Assembly: GCA_963695985.1 (NCBI GenBank)
Contig: CAVOIC010000001.1
Span: forward strand, 80,103 to 144,102
Direction: 5' to 3'
DNA: 64,000 nt
DNA from: DATBVX01 sp963695985
GTDB taxonomy: Bacteria > Pseudomonadota > Gammaproteobacteria > Steroidobacterales > Steroidobacteraceae
Of this stretch, positions 27,634-35,932 are shown in pieces. The notes beneath the pieces are model-generated. The model was not told where the DNA came from. It saw only the letters and a program-made list of their open reading frames with translations, and made no database searches. The translations under genes and the position numbers were made by a program. The first letter of the stretch is position 1. Every line of letters begins with the position of its first letter.

Positions 27634-27953
27634 GGCTATGACCTCTTGGCCCTTGTAACAACGTAAAGGTGCAAAGTCCCCGCGCGATCGACCGCTTGGT
27701 GCGCCCGAATCCTGCTGGTGTCGATACTAAGCGCTTCCGATTTTACGTGGGGATCGGTTGCGATCCAAAGCAGCGCGTAAGAGTTACCTGACGGACCGCG
27801 TCGAAATTACGATCCTGTGAGCGTCTTGTGGTCGGCGCTCCGCCCGCGGAGAGAATCTGATTGACATGCGCTCGGTGTCTTGCAAAGTAGCGATTATTGA
27901 GGCAAATCCGACTGGCGTATTCGTCCGGCAGCACTTCAACTGGGGGACAAGCA
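27634..27953. other. 320-bp divergent intergenic region
   Basis: The gap between the YceI gene (minus) and the VOC dioxygenase gene (plus) has no supported gene. A TTGACA hexamer at 27861 has only a poor -10 (AAAGTA) 17 bp downstream. The dioxygenase ribosome-binding site CTGGGGGA lies just upstream of 27954. I see no repeat or RNA structure worth naming. Confidence 0.5.
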
Positions 27954-28910
27954 ATGGAACCGAATCCACACATCCTGAAGCATCACCACATCACTTTGAA
28001 TGTCGGCACCGCTCAGGACGATTATGACTTTCACACCAAAGTGCTCGGATTGAAAAGTGTGAAGAAAACGGCGCTCTATGACGGAGACGAGCCGATCTAT
28101 CACCTCTACTATGGCAATGATCTCGGCGACGAAAGTACCCTGATTACCTGCTTTCCGATGCGCCAGTCCGGTCGCAAGGCGCGCCCCGGTACGGGCCAGA
28201 TCAAGACGCTCGCTCTGTCCGTACCACGATCGTCGCTCAAGTTTTGGCAAGAGCACCTCAAAAAGCACGGCGTCAACGCGCTCGATGACGAGCGATTTGG
28301 CGAGCGGATGCTACGATTCAAGCACCCCTGCGGAATCGGATATGCCTTTGTCGGCATCGATGATGACAATCGAAAGCCCTACTCGAACGGCGCAGTTCCC
28401 TCGGAGTGTGGGATTCGAGGCACCCACGGCATCACGGTGTCGGTGCGCGATTCGGAAAACTCCGAAGAATTCATTCAGGACGGTTGGAGCGGGAAGAATC
28501 GGCGAACCGATGGCGCGACGATTCGCTACGAAGTCGGGACGGGCGGCACGGGCACGATCGTTGACTTCCTACAGGAGCCGACTGTTCCGCAAGGTTCGTG
28601 GGCCTATGGCGAAGGTACGGTCCATCACTGCGCCTTCAAAGTCGCAACGCTCGACATCCAGAGCAATGTCAAGTTTCGACTGGAAGGCTTGGGATACACG
28701 GATACGTCGGATCGGAAGGATCGTGGATACTTCGATTCGATCTACGTACGCACGCCCGCTGGCGCGCTGTTCGAAGCGTGCGTCTCCAAGGCCCAAGGAT
28801 TTCTCGTCGACGAGTGCTACGAGGATCTCGGCAAGAGCCTCCAGATTCCGCCCCCGTTCCGTGACCGCGAGAAGAGTATTGCGTCGTACCTTGAGCCGCT
28901 GAAGTACTGA
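27954..28910 (+). CDS. VOC-family ring-cleaving dioxygenase (hydroquinone 1,2-dioxygenase / LinE-PcpA-like)
   Basis: A 318-residue protein with two tandem VOC (glyoxalase-fold) domains, each about 140 residues. Metal ligands can be placed as His in KHHHITLNV (about 9-12), His in GTVHHCAFKV (about 222-227) and Glu in GALFEACVS (about 274), matching PcpA/LinE-type hydroquinone-cleaving dioxygenases. It would open a para-dihydroxy aromatic ring with Fe(II) and O2. The ATG at 27954 has a strong Shine-Dalgarno (TGGGGGA); upstream codons from 27897 are not homologous. It belongs to a different superfamily from the LigB-type dioxygenase 1 kb upstream. Confidence 0.85.
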   Translation: MEPNPHILKHHHITLNVGTAQDDYDFHTKVLGLKSVKKTALYDGDEPIYHLYYGNDLGDESTLITCFPMRQSGRKARPGTGQIKTLALSVPRSSLKFWQEHLKKHGVNALDDERFGERMLRFKHPCGIGYAFVGIDDDNRKPYSNGAVPSECGIRGTHGITVSVRDSENSEEFIQDGWSGKNRRTDGATIRYEVGTGGTGTIVDFLQEPTVPQGSWAYGEGTVHHCAFKVATLDIQSNVKFRLEGLGYTDTSDRKDRGYFDSIYVRTPAGALFEACVSKAQGFLVDECYEDLGKSLQIPPPFRDREKSIASYLEPLKY

Positions 28911-29108
28911 GACACCGGGCGGCCAATCTACATCGGGCGGTGGCACGATTCTGATCCGTACCCGCGTGAGGTAGGCTCCGCACGGCGGGGCGTACCGCGC
29001 CCAGTAGTCCATGAGCGCGCATTGTCGAGGCGATCAGGTCTCGCCTCGGCATGGCCGTGGCAGCTACGCAGTCTTGAAGACGAGGCGTGACTTGACCTGA
29101 AGGCGCGG

Positions 29109-29315
29109 CTACGTGGGCTTGAGCTTCCCTTCTCTTTCGTACTGAGCGCGCTCGCGCGCGGTGAGGACGAAGCTGAAACCCTTTCCATCGTCGAATTCGG
29201 CGGAACCATCCCGGAGCTCGTGTGCACGATACACGCCCGGTGGCGCGTCTCTGCGTACGCCTTGGTCCGTGATGTGTGTGATGACGCCGGTGAGCTTAAT
29301 GACGCTGGTCTTCAT
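29109..29315 (-). CDS. Small conserved hypothetical protein, 68 aa (copy A)
   Basis: A 68-residue protein starting MKTSVIKLTGVITHITD and ending EREGKLKPT, with GVRRDAPPGVYRAHELRDG in the middle. It is hydrophilic, with no signal peptide or membrane segment. The ATG at 29315 has a good ribosome-binding site (GAGGGACGG) a few bases upstream, identical in copy B. Between copies, six base changes fall in the gene: three silent and three conservative (V/I, S/T, A/T), which suggests the reading frame has been kept in both. I do not recognise the family. Longer frames reaching 29459 run into repeat spacer and dioxygenase remnant and are rejected. Confidence 0.6.
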   Translation of the reverse strand: MKTSVIKLTGVITHITDQGVRRDAPPGVYRAHELRDGSAEFDDGKGFSFVLTARERAQYEREGKLKPT

Positions 29316-29395
29316 GGGATCCGTCCCTCGATCTAGTCTGAAACCTGTCGATGCCTGAAGTGGACGGTGCCAGTCTACTCGCTTTCCACAACAGT

Positions 29396-29546
29396 CTCGG
29401 CGCCGTGGTCGGCACGTCGAACCTGAACATCTACGCGGCCAGTCACTCGAGGACTTCAAGAAGACGAGGAACGCGCAGGTGCTCTAGTCGGTGACAGGTC
29501 ATGAGGAGGGCAAGAAGGACTGGGACAAACAGACGAGCGGCCGCTA
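29396..29546 (+). pseudogene. Decayed 3' end of a gallate-type dioxygenase gene (copy A)
   Basis: About 150 bp matches the last codons of the intact dioxygenase at 25616-26911, from LGAVVGTSNL to the stop region. Ten bases present in the intact gene (between two GCGGCCA copies) are missing, which shifts the frame; in the shifted frame a stop follows. The rest of the gene is absent. This is a remnant of a second dioxygenase gene or of a duplication of the intact one. Confidence 0.85.
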
Positions 29547-29550
29547 ACTC

Positions 29551-29575
29551 ACAGGATTTGAACCTGCGACTCCTA
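29551..29575 (-). other. tRNA-Pro fragment (T-arm and variable region), candidate attachment-site scar
   Basis: A 25-base stretch is identical to 35699-35723, which is the T-arm and variable region of the tRNA-Pro(CGG) gene, in the same orientation. The acceptor stem is missing on one side and the anticodon arm is scrambled on the other, so it cannot make a tRNA. It directly follows repeat copy A. It may be an integration or recombination scar. Confidence 0.75.
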
Positions 29576-29646
29576 TACGTAGAACGACCCGATACCATGG
29601 GCGCGCGCTAGTTGGCAGTCCCCTTTCGGTATGATCACGGGCCACT

Positions 29647-32409
29647 ATGGATCAGGCCGGTGACAAAGACCTCCCGCTGCGCGAAGACATTCGTCTCCTC
29701 GGCCGCATTCTTGGCGATACGGTGCGCGCCCAGGACGGCGCCGCGACCTTCGACACGATCGAGCTCATCCGCCAGACGGCCGTGCGCTTTCACCGCGAGG
29801 CCGACGCCACGGCGCGGCGCCAGCTCGAAACCCTTATCAGCGAGCTGCCTAGCGAGCAGGCTACCCGGATCATCCGCGCCTTCAGCCATTTCTCGCACCT
29901 CGCCAACATCGCCGAGGATCAACACCACATTCGCCGCACCCGGACACACGCCCTGCTGGGCACACCACCGCGCGAGGGCACGCTGGCTGCCGCACTCGGC
30001 CGCGCTCGTGAAGCAGGCATTTCACGCACGCGACTGCAGGCGTTTTTCGACTCGGCGCTGTGCAGTCCCGTTCTCACCGCCCACCCCACCGAAATCCGCC
30101 GGCGCAGCGGCATCGACCGTGAAATGGAGATCGCCCGGCTGCTGGACGAGCGTGACCGCATCGCCTTCACGCCCGAAGAGCTCGCCGCCAATAGCGAAGC
30201 CCTGCGCCGCGCCGTCCTCACCCTGTGGCAGACAGGCCTCGTGCGCGACACCCGCCTCGCGGTCATCGACGAAGTGGCCAATGGCCTCGCCTATTACGAC
30301 CAGACGTTCCTGCGCGAGCTGCCGCGCTTATATGCCGGTCTCGAAGATGTGCTCGGCACCCTGGACCCGGCGTGGCAGGGGATTCCGGTCGGCTCGTTCC
30401 TGCGCATCGGCAGCTGGATCGGTGGCGACCGTGACGGCAACCCGTACGTCACCGCCGACGTCCTGCGCCGGGCGTTGACCCTGCAGAGCGAGCGCGCGCT
30501 CCGGTTCTATCTCGACGAGGTGCATCGCCTCGGCAGCGAACTGTCCCTTGACGATCGTCTCCTCTCGGTCTCAACCGACCTGCAGCGGCTCGCCGACCTC
30601 TCGCCCGACCCCTCACCGCAACGTCGGCACGAGCCGTACCGGCGGGCCCTGAGCGGTCTCTACGCGCGCCTCGCCGCGACCCTCGAGCGCCTCGACGGCT
30701 TCGAAGCGCCGCGCCACGCCGTCGGCGCCGCGCCCCCCTATGCGACCGACGAGGAACTGCGCGCCGACCTCGACGTCATGCATGCCTCGCTCACCACCCA
30801 CGGCTCCGCGGACCTCGCGCGCGGCCGCCTGCGTCACCTGCGGCGCGCCGTCGACGTGTTCGGTTTTCACCTCGCGTCCCTCGACCTGCGCCAGAACTCC
30901 GACGTCCATGCGCGCGTCATCGCCGAGCTCTGCCAGACCGCTGGCGATCCCATGGACTACGCCGCGTCCAGCGAGGGCGCGCGCCTCGCCTGGCTCTCGG
31001 GCGAGATCACTCATCCGCGCCCCTTGACCTCGCCCTATCTCCCGTATTCGAGCGAGACGACGTCCGAACTGGACGTGCTGCGTGCCGCGGCCGAAGGCCG
31101 GAAGATCCGCGGTGCCCGCGCGCTACCTCACTACGTCATCTCGAAGACCACGAGCGCCTCCGACGTGCTCGAAGTCGCCGTCCTGCTCAAGGAAGTGGGA
31201 CTCCTGCACCCGTGCGAGAAGTGCCTCGACCTGGACCTCGTCCCGCTCTTTGAGACGATCGACGACCTGCGTCGCTGCGCTGAGGTCATGCAGACACTCT
31301 TCGCGCTCCCGGCATACCGCGCACTCCTGCGTTCCCGCGGCAACGTGCAGGAAGTCATGCTTGGCTACTCCGACAGCAACAAGGATGGCGGTTACGTCAC
31401 GTCGACCTGGGAACTCTACAAGGCCGAAGTCGCGCTCATCGACACCTTCCGCCGCCACGACATCGTACTGCGACTCTTTCACGGCCGCGGCGGCTCCGTC
31501 GGCCGCGGTGGCGGACCGAGCTATCAGGCCATCCTCGCCCAACCCGACGGCGCGGTGCAGGGCGCGATCCGCATCACCGAACAGGGCGAAATCATCGCCG
31601 CGAAATACTCCAATCCGGACGTCGGCCGCCGCAACCTCGAAGCCCTGGCGGCTGCGACGCTGGAAGCCACTCTCCTCAGGCATCCTGGCGCCACACCGCG
31701 CGCCGAATTTCTCGCGGCCATGGACGAACTCTCGGCCACCGCCTACCGGGCGTATCGAGCACTGGTATACGAAACGCCCGGCTTCGAGCGCTACTTTCGC
31801 GAATCCACCGTCATCGGGGAAATCGCCAGCCTCAACATCGGCAGCCGTCCCGCATCTCGCAGCTCCTCCACGCGCATTGAAGACCTGCGCGCCATCCCTT
31901 GGGTGTTCAGCTGGGCGCAATGCCGCCTGATGCTCCCCGGCTGGTACGGCTTCGGCGCCGCCGTCCGCGCCTGGCGTGCCGCACATGCCGCCGGTCCCGC
32001 CGACGGCCTCGCGATCCTGCGCACCATGTCCCGCGAGTGGTCGTTCTTCAGGACCCTGCTTTCCAACATGGACATGCTCCTCGCCAAGACCGACCTCGGC
32101 ATCGCCTCCCGCTATGCCGAGCTCGTCGACGACCCGAGCCTGCGCGAGCAGGTCTTCTCACGGGTGCAGACCGAGTGGCACGATGCAGTCCAGGCTCTGC
32201 TCGATATTACCCAACAACGCGCGCTGCTCGACACCAACCCGCTGCTCGCCCGCTCCATCCGCAACCGCTTTCCCTACATCGACCCGCTCAACCACATCCA
32301 GATCGAACTTCTGCGCCGCCACCGCGCCGGCGACACGGACGCGCGCGTCGTGCAGGGTATTCATCTCACCATCAACGGCATCGCGGCTGGACTGCGCAAC
32401 AGCGGCTAG
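29647..32409 (+). CDS. ppc: Phosphoenolpyruvate carboxylase
   Basis: A 920-residue PEP carboxylase, full length for the bacterial enzyme, which makes oxaloacetate from PEP and bicarbonate. The catalytic histidine H146 is in TAHPTEIRRR; GGDRDGNPYVT, LGYSDSNKDGG, FHGRGGSVGRGGGP (PEP/Mg site), RITEQGE, LNIGSRPASR and FSWAQCRLMLPGWYGFG follow in the expected order. The C-terminus reads LTINGIAAGLRNSG, close to the usual QNTG end. It sits between the two long repeats and next to a tRNA fragment and a methyltransferase, so this core gene lies inside a rearranged segment but looks intact. Confidence 0.97.
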   Translation: MDQAGDKDLPLREDIRLLGRILGDTVRAQDGAATFDTIELIRQTAVRFHREADATARRQLETLISELPSEQATRIIRAFSHFSHLANIAEDQHHIRRTRTHALLGTPPREGTLAAALGRAREAGISRTRLQAFFDSALCSPVLTAHPTEIRRRSGIDREMEIARLLDERDRIAFTPEELAANSEALRRAVLTLWQTGLVRDTRLAVIDEVANGLAYYDQTFLRELPRLYAGLEDVLGTLDPAWQGIPVGSFLRIGSWIGGDRDGNPYVTADVLRRALTLQSERALRFYLDEVHRLGSELSLDDRLLSVSTDLQRLADLSPDPSPQRRHEPYRRALSGLYARLAATLERLDGFEAPRHAVGAAPPYATDEELRADLDVMHASLTTHGSADLARGRLRHLRRAVDVFGFHLASLDLRQNSDVHARVIAELCQTAGDPMDYAASSEGARLAWLSGEITHPRPLTSPYLPYSSETTSELDVLRAAAEGRKIRGARALPHYVISKTTSASDVLEVAVLLKEVGLLHPCEKCLDLDLVPLFETIDDLRRCAEVMQTLFALPAYRALLRSRGNVQEVMLGYSDSNKDGGYVTSTWELYKAEVALIDTFRRHDIVLRLFHGRGGSVGRGGGPSYQAILAQPDGAVQGAIRITEQGEIIAAKYSNPDVGRRNLEALAAATLEATLLRHPGATPRAEFLAAMDELSATAYRAYRALVYETPGFERYFRESTVIGEIASLNIGSRPASRSSSTRIEDLRAIPWVFSWAQCRLMLPGWYGFGAAVRAWRAAHAAGPADGLAILRTMSREWSFFRTLLSNMDMLLAKTDLGIASRYAELVDDPSLREQVFSRVQTEWHDAVQALLDITQQRALLDTNPLLARSIRNRFPYIDPLNHIQIELLRRHRAGDTDARVVQGIHLTINGIAAGLRNSG

Positions 32410-32420
32410 AGGAGACGATC

Positions 32421-33266
32421 GTGGAGGGCACGCACCAGAGCGATGACGAGCAGGCGAAGCTTTGGAACGGCCCGGCTGGCCGCGCGTGGGTTGATGCGCA
32501 GGAGCTGCTCGACCAGATTCTGAAGCCTTTCGAGGATCTGCTCGTTACAGCGGTGGACGCGAGTGCGGGACGGCAGGTACTCGACGTGGGCTGCGGCACG
32601 GGAAGTACGACGCGCGCGGTCGCGCGATTACTTGGCGCAAAGGGTCGTTGTCTGGGCATTGACATTTCAGAGCCGATGATCGCTGCTGCCCGCGCCCGCG
32701 CCGAACAGGAGAACGCAGCGGCGACGTTCGTCTGTGCCAATGCACAGACCCACGCGTTTGAGCCGGCAAGCTTCGACATGATCATTTCGCGCTTTGGCGT
32801 GATGTTCTTTGATGACTTCGTCCAGGCCTTTGCAAACCTGCGCCGTGTCGCAAGTGACGCCGCCGCATTGAGATTCATAGCCTGGCGGAGTGCTGCCGAG
32901 AATCCGTTCATGACGACGGCCGAACGCGCAGCGGCACCGCTGCTGCCAAACCTCCCCGCTCGTCGGCCGAATGCGCCGGGGCAGTTCGCTTTCGCCGACC
33001 AGCAGCGGATCTACTCCATCCTGGAGCAGAGCGGCTGGGCTGAGATCGATATCCAACCGATCGATGTGGCTTGCACGCTGCCCGAGAAGGAGTTGAACCG
33101 GTACCTGACCCGGCTCGGTCCCGTCGGCCTCATTCTTCAGGAGGTGGACCAGCGGACTCGCATGCAGGTCGTCGAGACGGTCCGCGCGGCGTTTGATCCC
33201 TATGTGCGCGGAGCTGAAGTGCGCTTCACGGCGTCCTGCTGGATGGTTGGCGCTCGAAACTTCTAA
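32421..33266 (+). CDS. Class I SAM-dependent methyltransferase
   Basis: A 281-residue methyltransferase of the UbiE/Methyltransf_11 kind. The SAM-binding motif I is VLDVGCGTGST (about 52-62), followed by GIDISEPMIAAARARA (motif II region, about 77-92) and FDMIISRFGVMFFDD (about 112-126). It has no signal and is cytoplasmic. The start is a GTG at 32421 with GAGGAG upstream, 11 bp after the ppc stop, so it may be co-transcribed with ppc. The substrate is unknown; small-molecule O- or C-methylation is likely. Its stop lies at the junction with the truncated flavin monooxygenase. Confidence 0.87.
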   Translation: MEGTHQSDDEQAKLWNGPAGRAWVDAQELLDQILKPFEDLLVTAVDASAGRQVLDVGCGTGSTTRAVARLLGAKGRCLGIDISEPMIAAARARAEQENAAATFVCANAQTHAFEPASFDMIISRFGVMFFDDFVQAFANLRRVASDAAALRFIAWRSAAENPFMTTAERAAAPLLPNLPARRPNAPGQFAFADQQRIYSILEQSGWAEIDIQPIDVACTLPEKELNRYLTRLGPVGLILQEVDQRTRMQVVETVRAAFDPYVRGAEVRFTASCWMVGARNF

Positions 33267-33876
33267 GTGGAACCCGCCATGGGTTGCAGGTGGGCGCGTG
33301 ACCGGTCGCAACGCGCGTTATCTATTTCATCGTCGCTGGACATGGATCGCCGGCCGTGACAACGGCCAGATACCGTTTCGTCCGGAGCGCTTCTGGGGTC
33401 GCAACCTGCTCATGCCGCTCGTGGTCGGATTCATGTTCCACCACATCCTCACGGTGAAGACGCCACTCGGCCGAAAGGCGCGCCCGGCTGTGCTATCCAA
33501 AGGCGGGCCGCTGATCCGTGTGAAGCGCTGCGACTTCGCCGCGGCCGGCGTCGAGCGTACGCCGCGGGTCGTTGGCGTGCGCAACGGCCGGCCATTACTC
33601 CAGGATGGTCGGACGCTCGACGTTGCGGATGTCATCTGGTGCAGCGGGTTCGATCCGGGCTTCGATTGGATTGACCTTCCCGTCCTCGATGAGGACGGGG
33701 AGCCGAGGCACCAGAGTGGCGAGGTCGAAAACCAGCCCGGGCTGCATTTCGTCGGGCTGCCGCTCCTGTACGCAATGTCCTCGTCGATGATCCACGGCGT
33801 GAGGCGGGACGCGGCGCGCATTGTCGAGGCGATCAGGTCTCGCCTCGGCATGGCCGCGGCAGCTACGCAGTCCTGA
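33267..33876 (+). pseudogene. Flavin-containing monooxygenase, C-terminal half only
   Basis: About 200 codons encode the C-terminal half of an FAD/NADPH monooxygenase of the CzcO-like family: GQIPFRPERF, the helical FHHILTVKTPLGRKARP, then VGVRNGRPLLQDGR, DVIWCSGFDPGF and HFVGLPLLYAMSSSMIHGV. The N-terminal FAD-binding GxGxxG half is missing: family resemblance begins about 20 bp after the methyltransferase stop, in a frame open from 33193. The last 20 codons recur in repeat copy A. It has no start codon of its own in a sensible place and is best read as a truncated pseudogene left by a rearrangement. Confidence 0.82.
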
Positions 33877-34345
33877 AGACGAGGCGTGACTTGACCTGAA
33901 GGCGCGGCTACGTGGGCTTGAGCTTCCCTTCTCTTTCGTACTGAGTGCGCTCGCGCGCTGTGAGGACGAAGGTGAAACCCTTTCCATCGTCGAACTCGGC
34001 GGAACCATCCCGGAGCTCGTGTGCACGATACACGCCCGGTGGCGCGTCTCTGCGTACGCCTTGGTCCGTGATGTGTGTGATGATGCCGGTGAGCTTGATG
34101 ACGCTGGTCTTCATGGGATCCGTCCCTCGATCTAGTCTGAAACCTGTCGATGCCTGAAGTGGACGGTGCCAGTGTACTCGCTTTCCACAACAGTCTCGGC
34201 GCCGTGGTCGGCACGTCGAACCTGAACATCTACGCGGCCAGTCACTCGAGGACTTCAAGAAGACGAGGAACGCGCAGGTGCTCTAGTCGGTGGCAGGTCA
34301 TGAGGAGGGCAAGAAGGGCTGGGACAAACGCACGACCGGCCGCTA
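33814..34345. repeat. Long direct repeat, copy B (532 bp)
   Basis: Second copy of the unit at 29015-29546. Here it is continuous with a longer piece of the flavin monooxygenase upstream, so copy B (or its ancestor) is probably the source of copy A. It ends 39 bp before the IS481-like element. Confidence 0.92.
33908..34114 (-). CDS. Small conserved hypothetical protein, 68 aa (copy B)
   Basis: The second copy of the 68-residue gene, starting MKTSVIKLTGIITHITD, with the same upstream GAGGGACGG ribosome-binding site and ATG at 34114. It differs from copy A at three residues, all conservative. It lies antisense between the end of the flavin monooxygenase fragment and the dioxygenase remnant. I do not recognise its family. 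Maintenance of frame in two diverged copies is the main evidence that it is a real gene. Confidence 0.6.
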   Translation of the reverse strand: MKTSVIKLTGIITHITDQGVRRDAPPGVYRAHELRDGSAEFDDGKGFTFVLTARERTQYEREGKLKPT

Positions 34346-34346
34346 G
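34195..34346 (+). pseudogene. Decayed 3' end of a gallate-type dioxygenase gene (copy B)
   Basis: The same remnant as in copy A, with the same 10-base deletion, so the deletion predates the duplication. A few positions (for example the final CGCACGACCGGCCGC) agree with the intact gene at 25616-26911 better than copy A does. It cannot encode a functional enzyme. Confidence 0.85.
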
Positions 34347-34384
34347 TCGCAGCTGCCAGCCGCGCTCGTGCGGCGTGCCACTGG

Positions 34385-35677
34385 TGTGCTTACCGACACA
34401 AAGGTAACACTTCATTCCGGGCACATAGGTAACACTTTCCGGCCTTTGCAGGAGATGCAAAGTGCCGTGGCAGGAGTGTTGCAAGATGGACGAGCGGCTG
34501 CGGTTTGTTGCCCGGTTACTCGAAGGCGAGAAGATGGCGGGGCTGTGCCGGGAGTTCGAGATCTCGCGCAAGACCGGGCACAAGATCTTCAACCGGTACC
34601 AGGAGTGTGGGCTGGAGGGCCTGACGGACCGCAGCCGACGGCCCTACCGGCATGCCAACCGCTTACCCTTCCAGGTCGAGACGCTGATCGTGCAGCTGAA
34701 GAAGGAACACCCGAGCTGGGGTGCGCCGAAGATCCGCGAGAAGATCCGGCGCCGTCACAGCGCGATCACGCTGCCCGCGATCAGCACCGTGCACGCGGTC
34801 CTGGACCGGCATGGGCTGGTCACTCGAGGTCGCAGGACTCGCTACAAGGCCAACGGCACCACGCTCTCTAGGCCCACCCGAGCGAACGATCTGTGGTGCG
34901 CGGACTACAAGGGCGAGTTCATGCTCGCCGACCGGCGTTACTGCTATCCGCTCACGATCACCGACTTCGCGAGTCGCTACCTCATCTGCTGCGATGCCTT
35001 GGCGACCACCAAGGAGGTCTATGCATTTACCGTGTTTGAGCGGGCTTTTAAGGACTTCGGGCTCCCGCAGGCGATTCGCACCGACAACGGCCATCCCTTC
35101 GCGAGCGTCACTTCGTTCTTCGGTCTGAGCAAGCTCTCGGTGTGGTGGTTGCGGCTCGGAATCGGCATCGAGCGCATCAAGCCGGGTAACCCGCAGCAGA
35201 ACGGCCGGCACGAGCGCATGCACTTAACCTTGAAGAAAGAAGCCACGCGACCGGCCGCGAAGAACTTCCTGCAGCAGCAGGCGAAGTTCGACCAGTTCAT
35301 CGAGTGCTACAACCACGAGCGGCCACACCAGGCGCTGGGCATGAAGTACCCGGCCGAGCTCTACACGTCCTCGCCGCGGCCCTATCAAGGCTTAGGCGAG
35401 CTCGAGTATCCCTTCCACGACCGAACCATTACCGTCACGAGCTGTGGTCGGATCTGCGTCGGTAGTCGAAAAATCAACTTGAGTGCGGTCTTCGCCGGCC
35501 AGAACGTCGGCATCAAGGAGGTCAGCGAGAAAATATGGCTCGTGACCTTTATGCACTACGATCTAGGTTTCTTTGATCACGAGGTGGGCCGCGTCGAATG
35601 CGCCCCCAATCCCTTCGAGACAAAAGTGTTACCTATGTCTCCGGTATAAACCGTTACCTATGTGACCGGAATGGACC
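34385..35677 (+). mobile_element. IS481-like insertion sequence, about 1.29 kb
   Basis: The transposase gene is flanked by imperfect inverted repeats. The left end at about 34394-34438 and the right end (reverse complement of about 35622-35666) align over about 45 bp with constant spacing, each containing two copies of an AGGTAAC-type motif about 25 bp apart. A CTGG at 34381 and at 35678 could be a 4-bp target duplication, but exact ends are uncertain. It lies between repeat copy B and tRNA-Pro. Confidence 0.8.
34486..35649 (+). CDS. IS481-family transposase
   Basis: A 387-residue DDE transposase. The N-terminal helix-turn-helix (about 6-45: VARLLEGEKMAGLCREFEIS) is followed by an rve-type integrase core with D140 (WCADYKGEF), D200 (RTDNGHPF) and E243 (GRHERMH), the expected triad and spacing. 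A GTG at 34462 would add eight residues; the ATG at 34486 fits the family start. The gene is complete and may be active. It is bracketed by inverted repeats. Confidence 0.92.
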   Translation: MDERLRFVARLLEGEKMAGLCREFEISRKTGHKIFNRYQECGLEGLTDRSRRPYRHANRLPFQVETLIVQLKKEHPSWGAPKIREKIRRRHSAITLPAISTVHAVLDRHGLVTRGRRTRYKANGTTLSRPTRANDLWCADYKGEFMLADRRYCYPLTITDFASRYLICCDALATTKEVYAFTVFERAFKDFGLPQAIRTDNGHPFASVTSFFGLSKLSVWWLRLGIGIERIKPGNPQQNGRHERMHLTLKKEATRPAAKNFLQQQAKFDQFIECYNHERPHQALGMKYPAELYTSSPRPYQGLGELEYPFHDRTITVTSCGRICVGSRKINLSAVFAGQNVGIKEVSEKIWLVTFMHYDLGFFDHEVGRVECAPNPFETKVLPMSPV

Positions 35678-35687
35678 CTGGGAGAGT

Positions 35688-35764
<77 letters not shown>

Positions 35765-35932
35765 AGGTTGGTGTCGACGGCGCCAAGGTCGCGCCACGGC
35801 AAGGGCGCGAAGTGTACTCAAGAGATCCTTGTGCTTCAACTGCTTGCGTCTGTTCAGCGAGCTCGCAGTCAACCCTGCGCCTGATCGGGCGTTTGTGGGT
35901 CTCAGGACGCTGGCAATAGACAGGAGATCCTC

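Larger units (their letters stand above)
29015..29546. repeat. Long direct repeat, copy A (532 bp)
   Basis: This segment matches 33814-34345 base for base in length, with about a dozen substitutions and no indel (constant offset 4799). It contains, in order, the last 20 codons of a flavin monooxygenase (RIVEAIRSRLGMAVAATQS), the antisense 68-residue gene, about 80 bp of spacer, and a decayed tail of a gallate-type dioxygenase. Its right end abuts the tRNA-Pro fragment at 29551. Confidence 0.92.

Noticed and set aside
27861..27889. TTGACA hexamer as promoter for the VOC dioxygenase
   Set aside because: The -10 hexamer at 17-bp spacing (AAAGTA) has almost no match to consensus.
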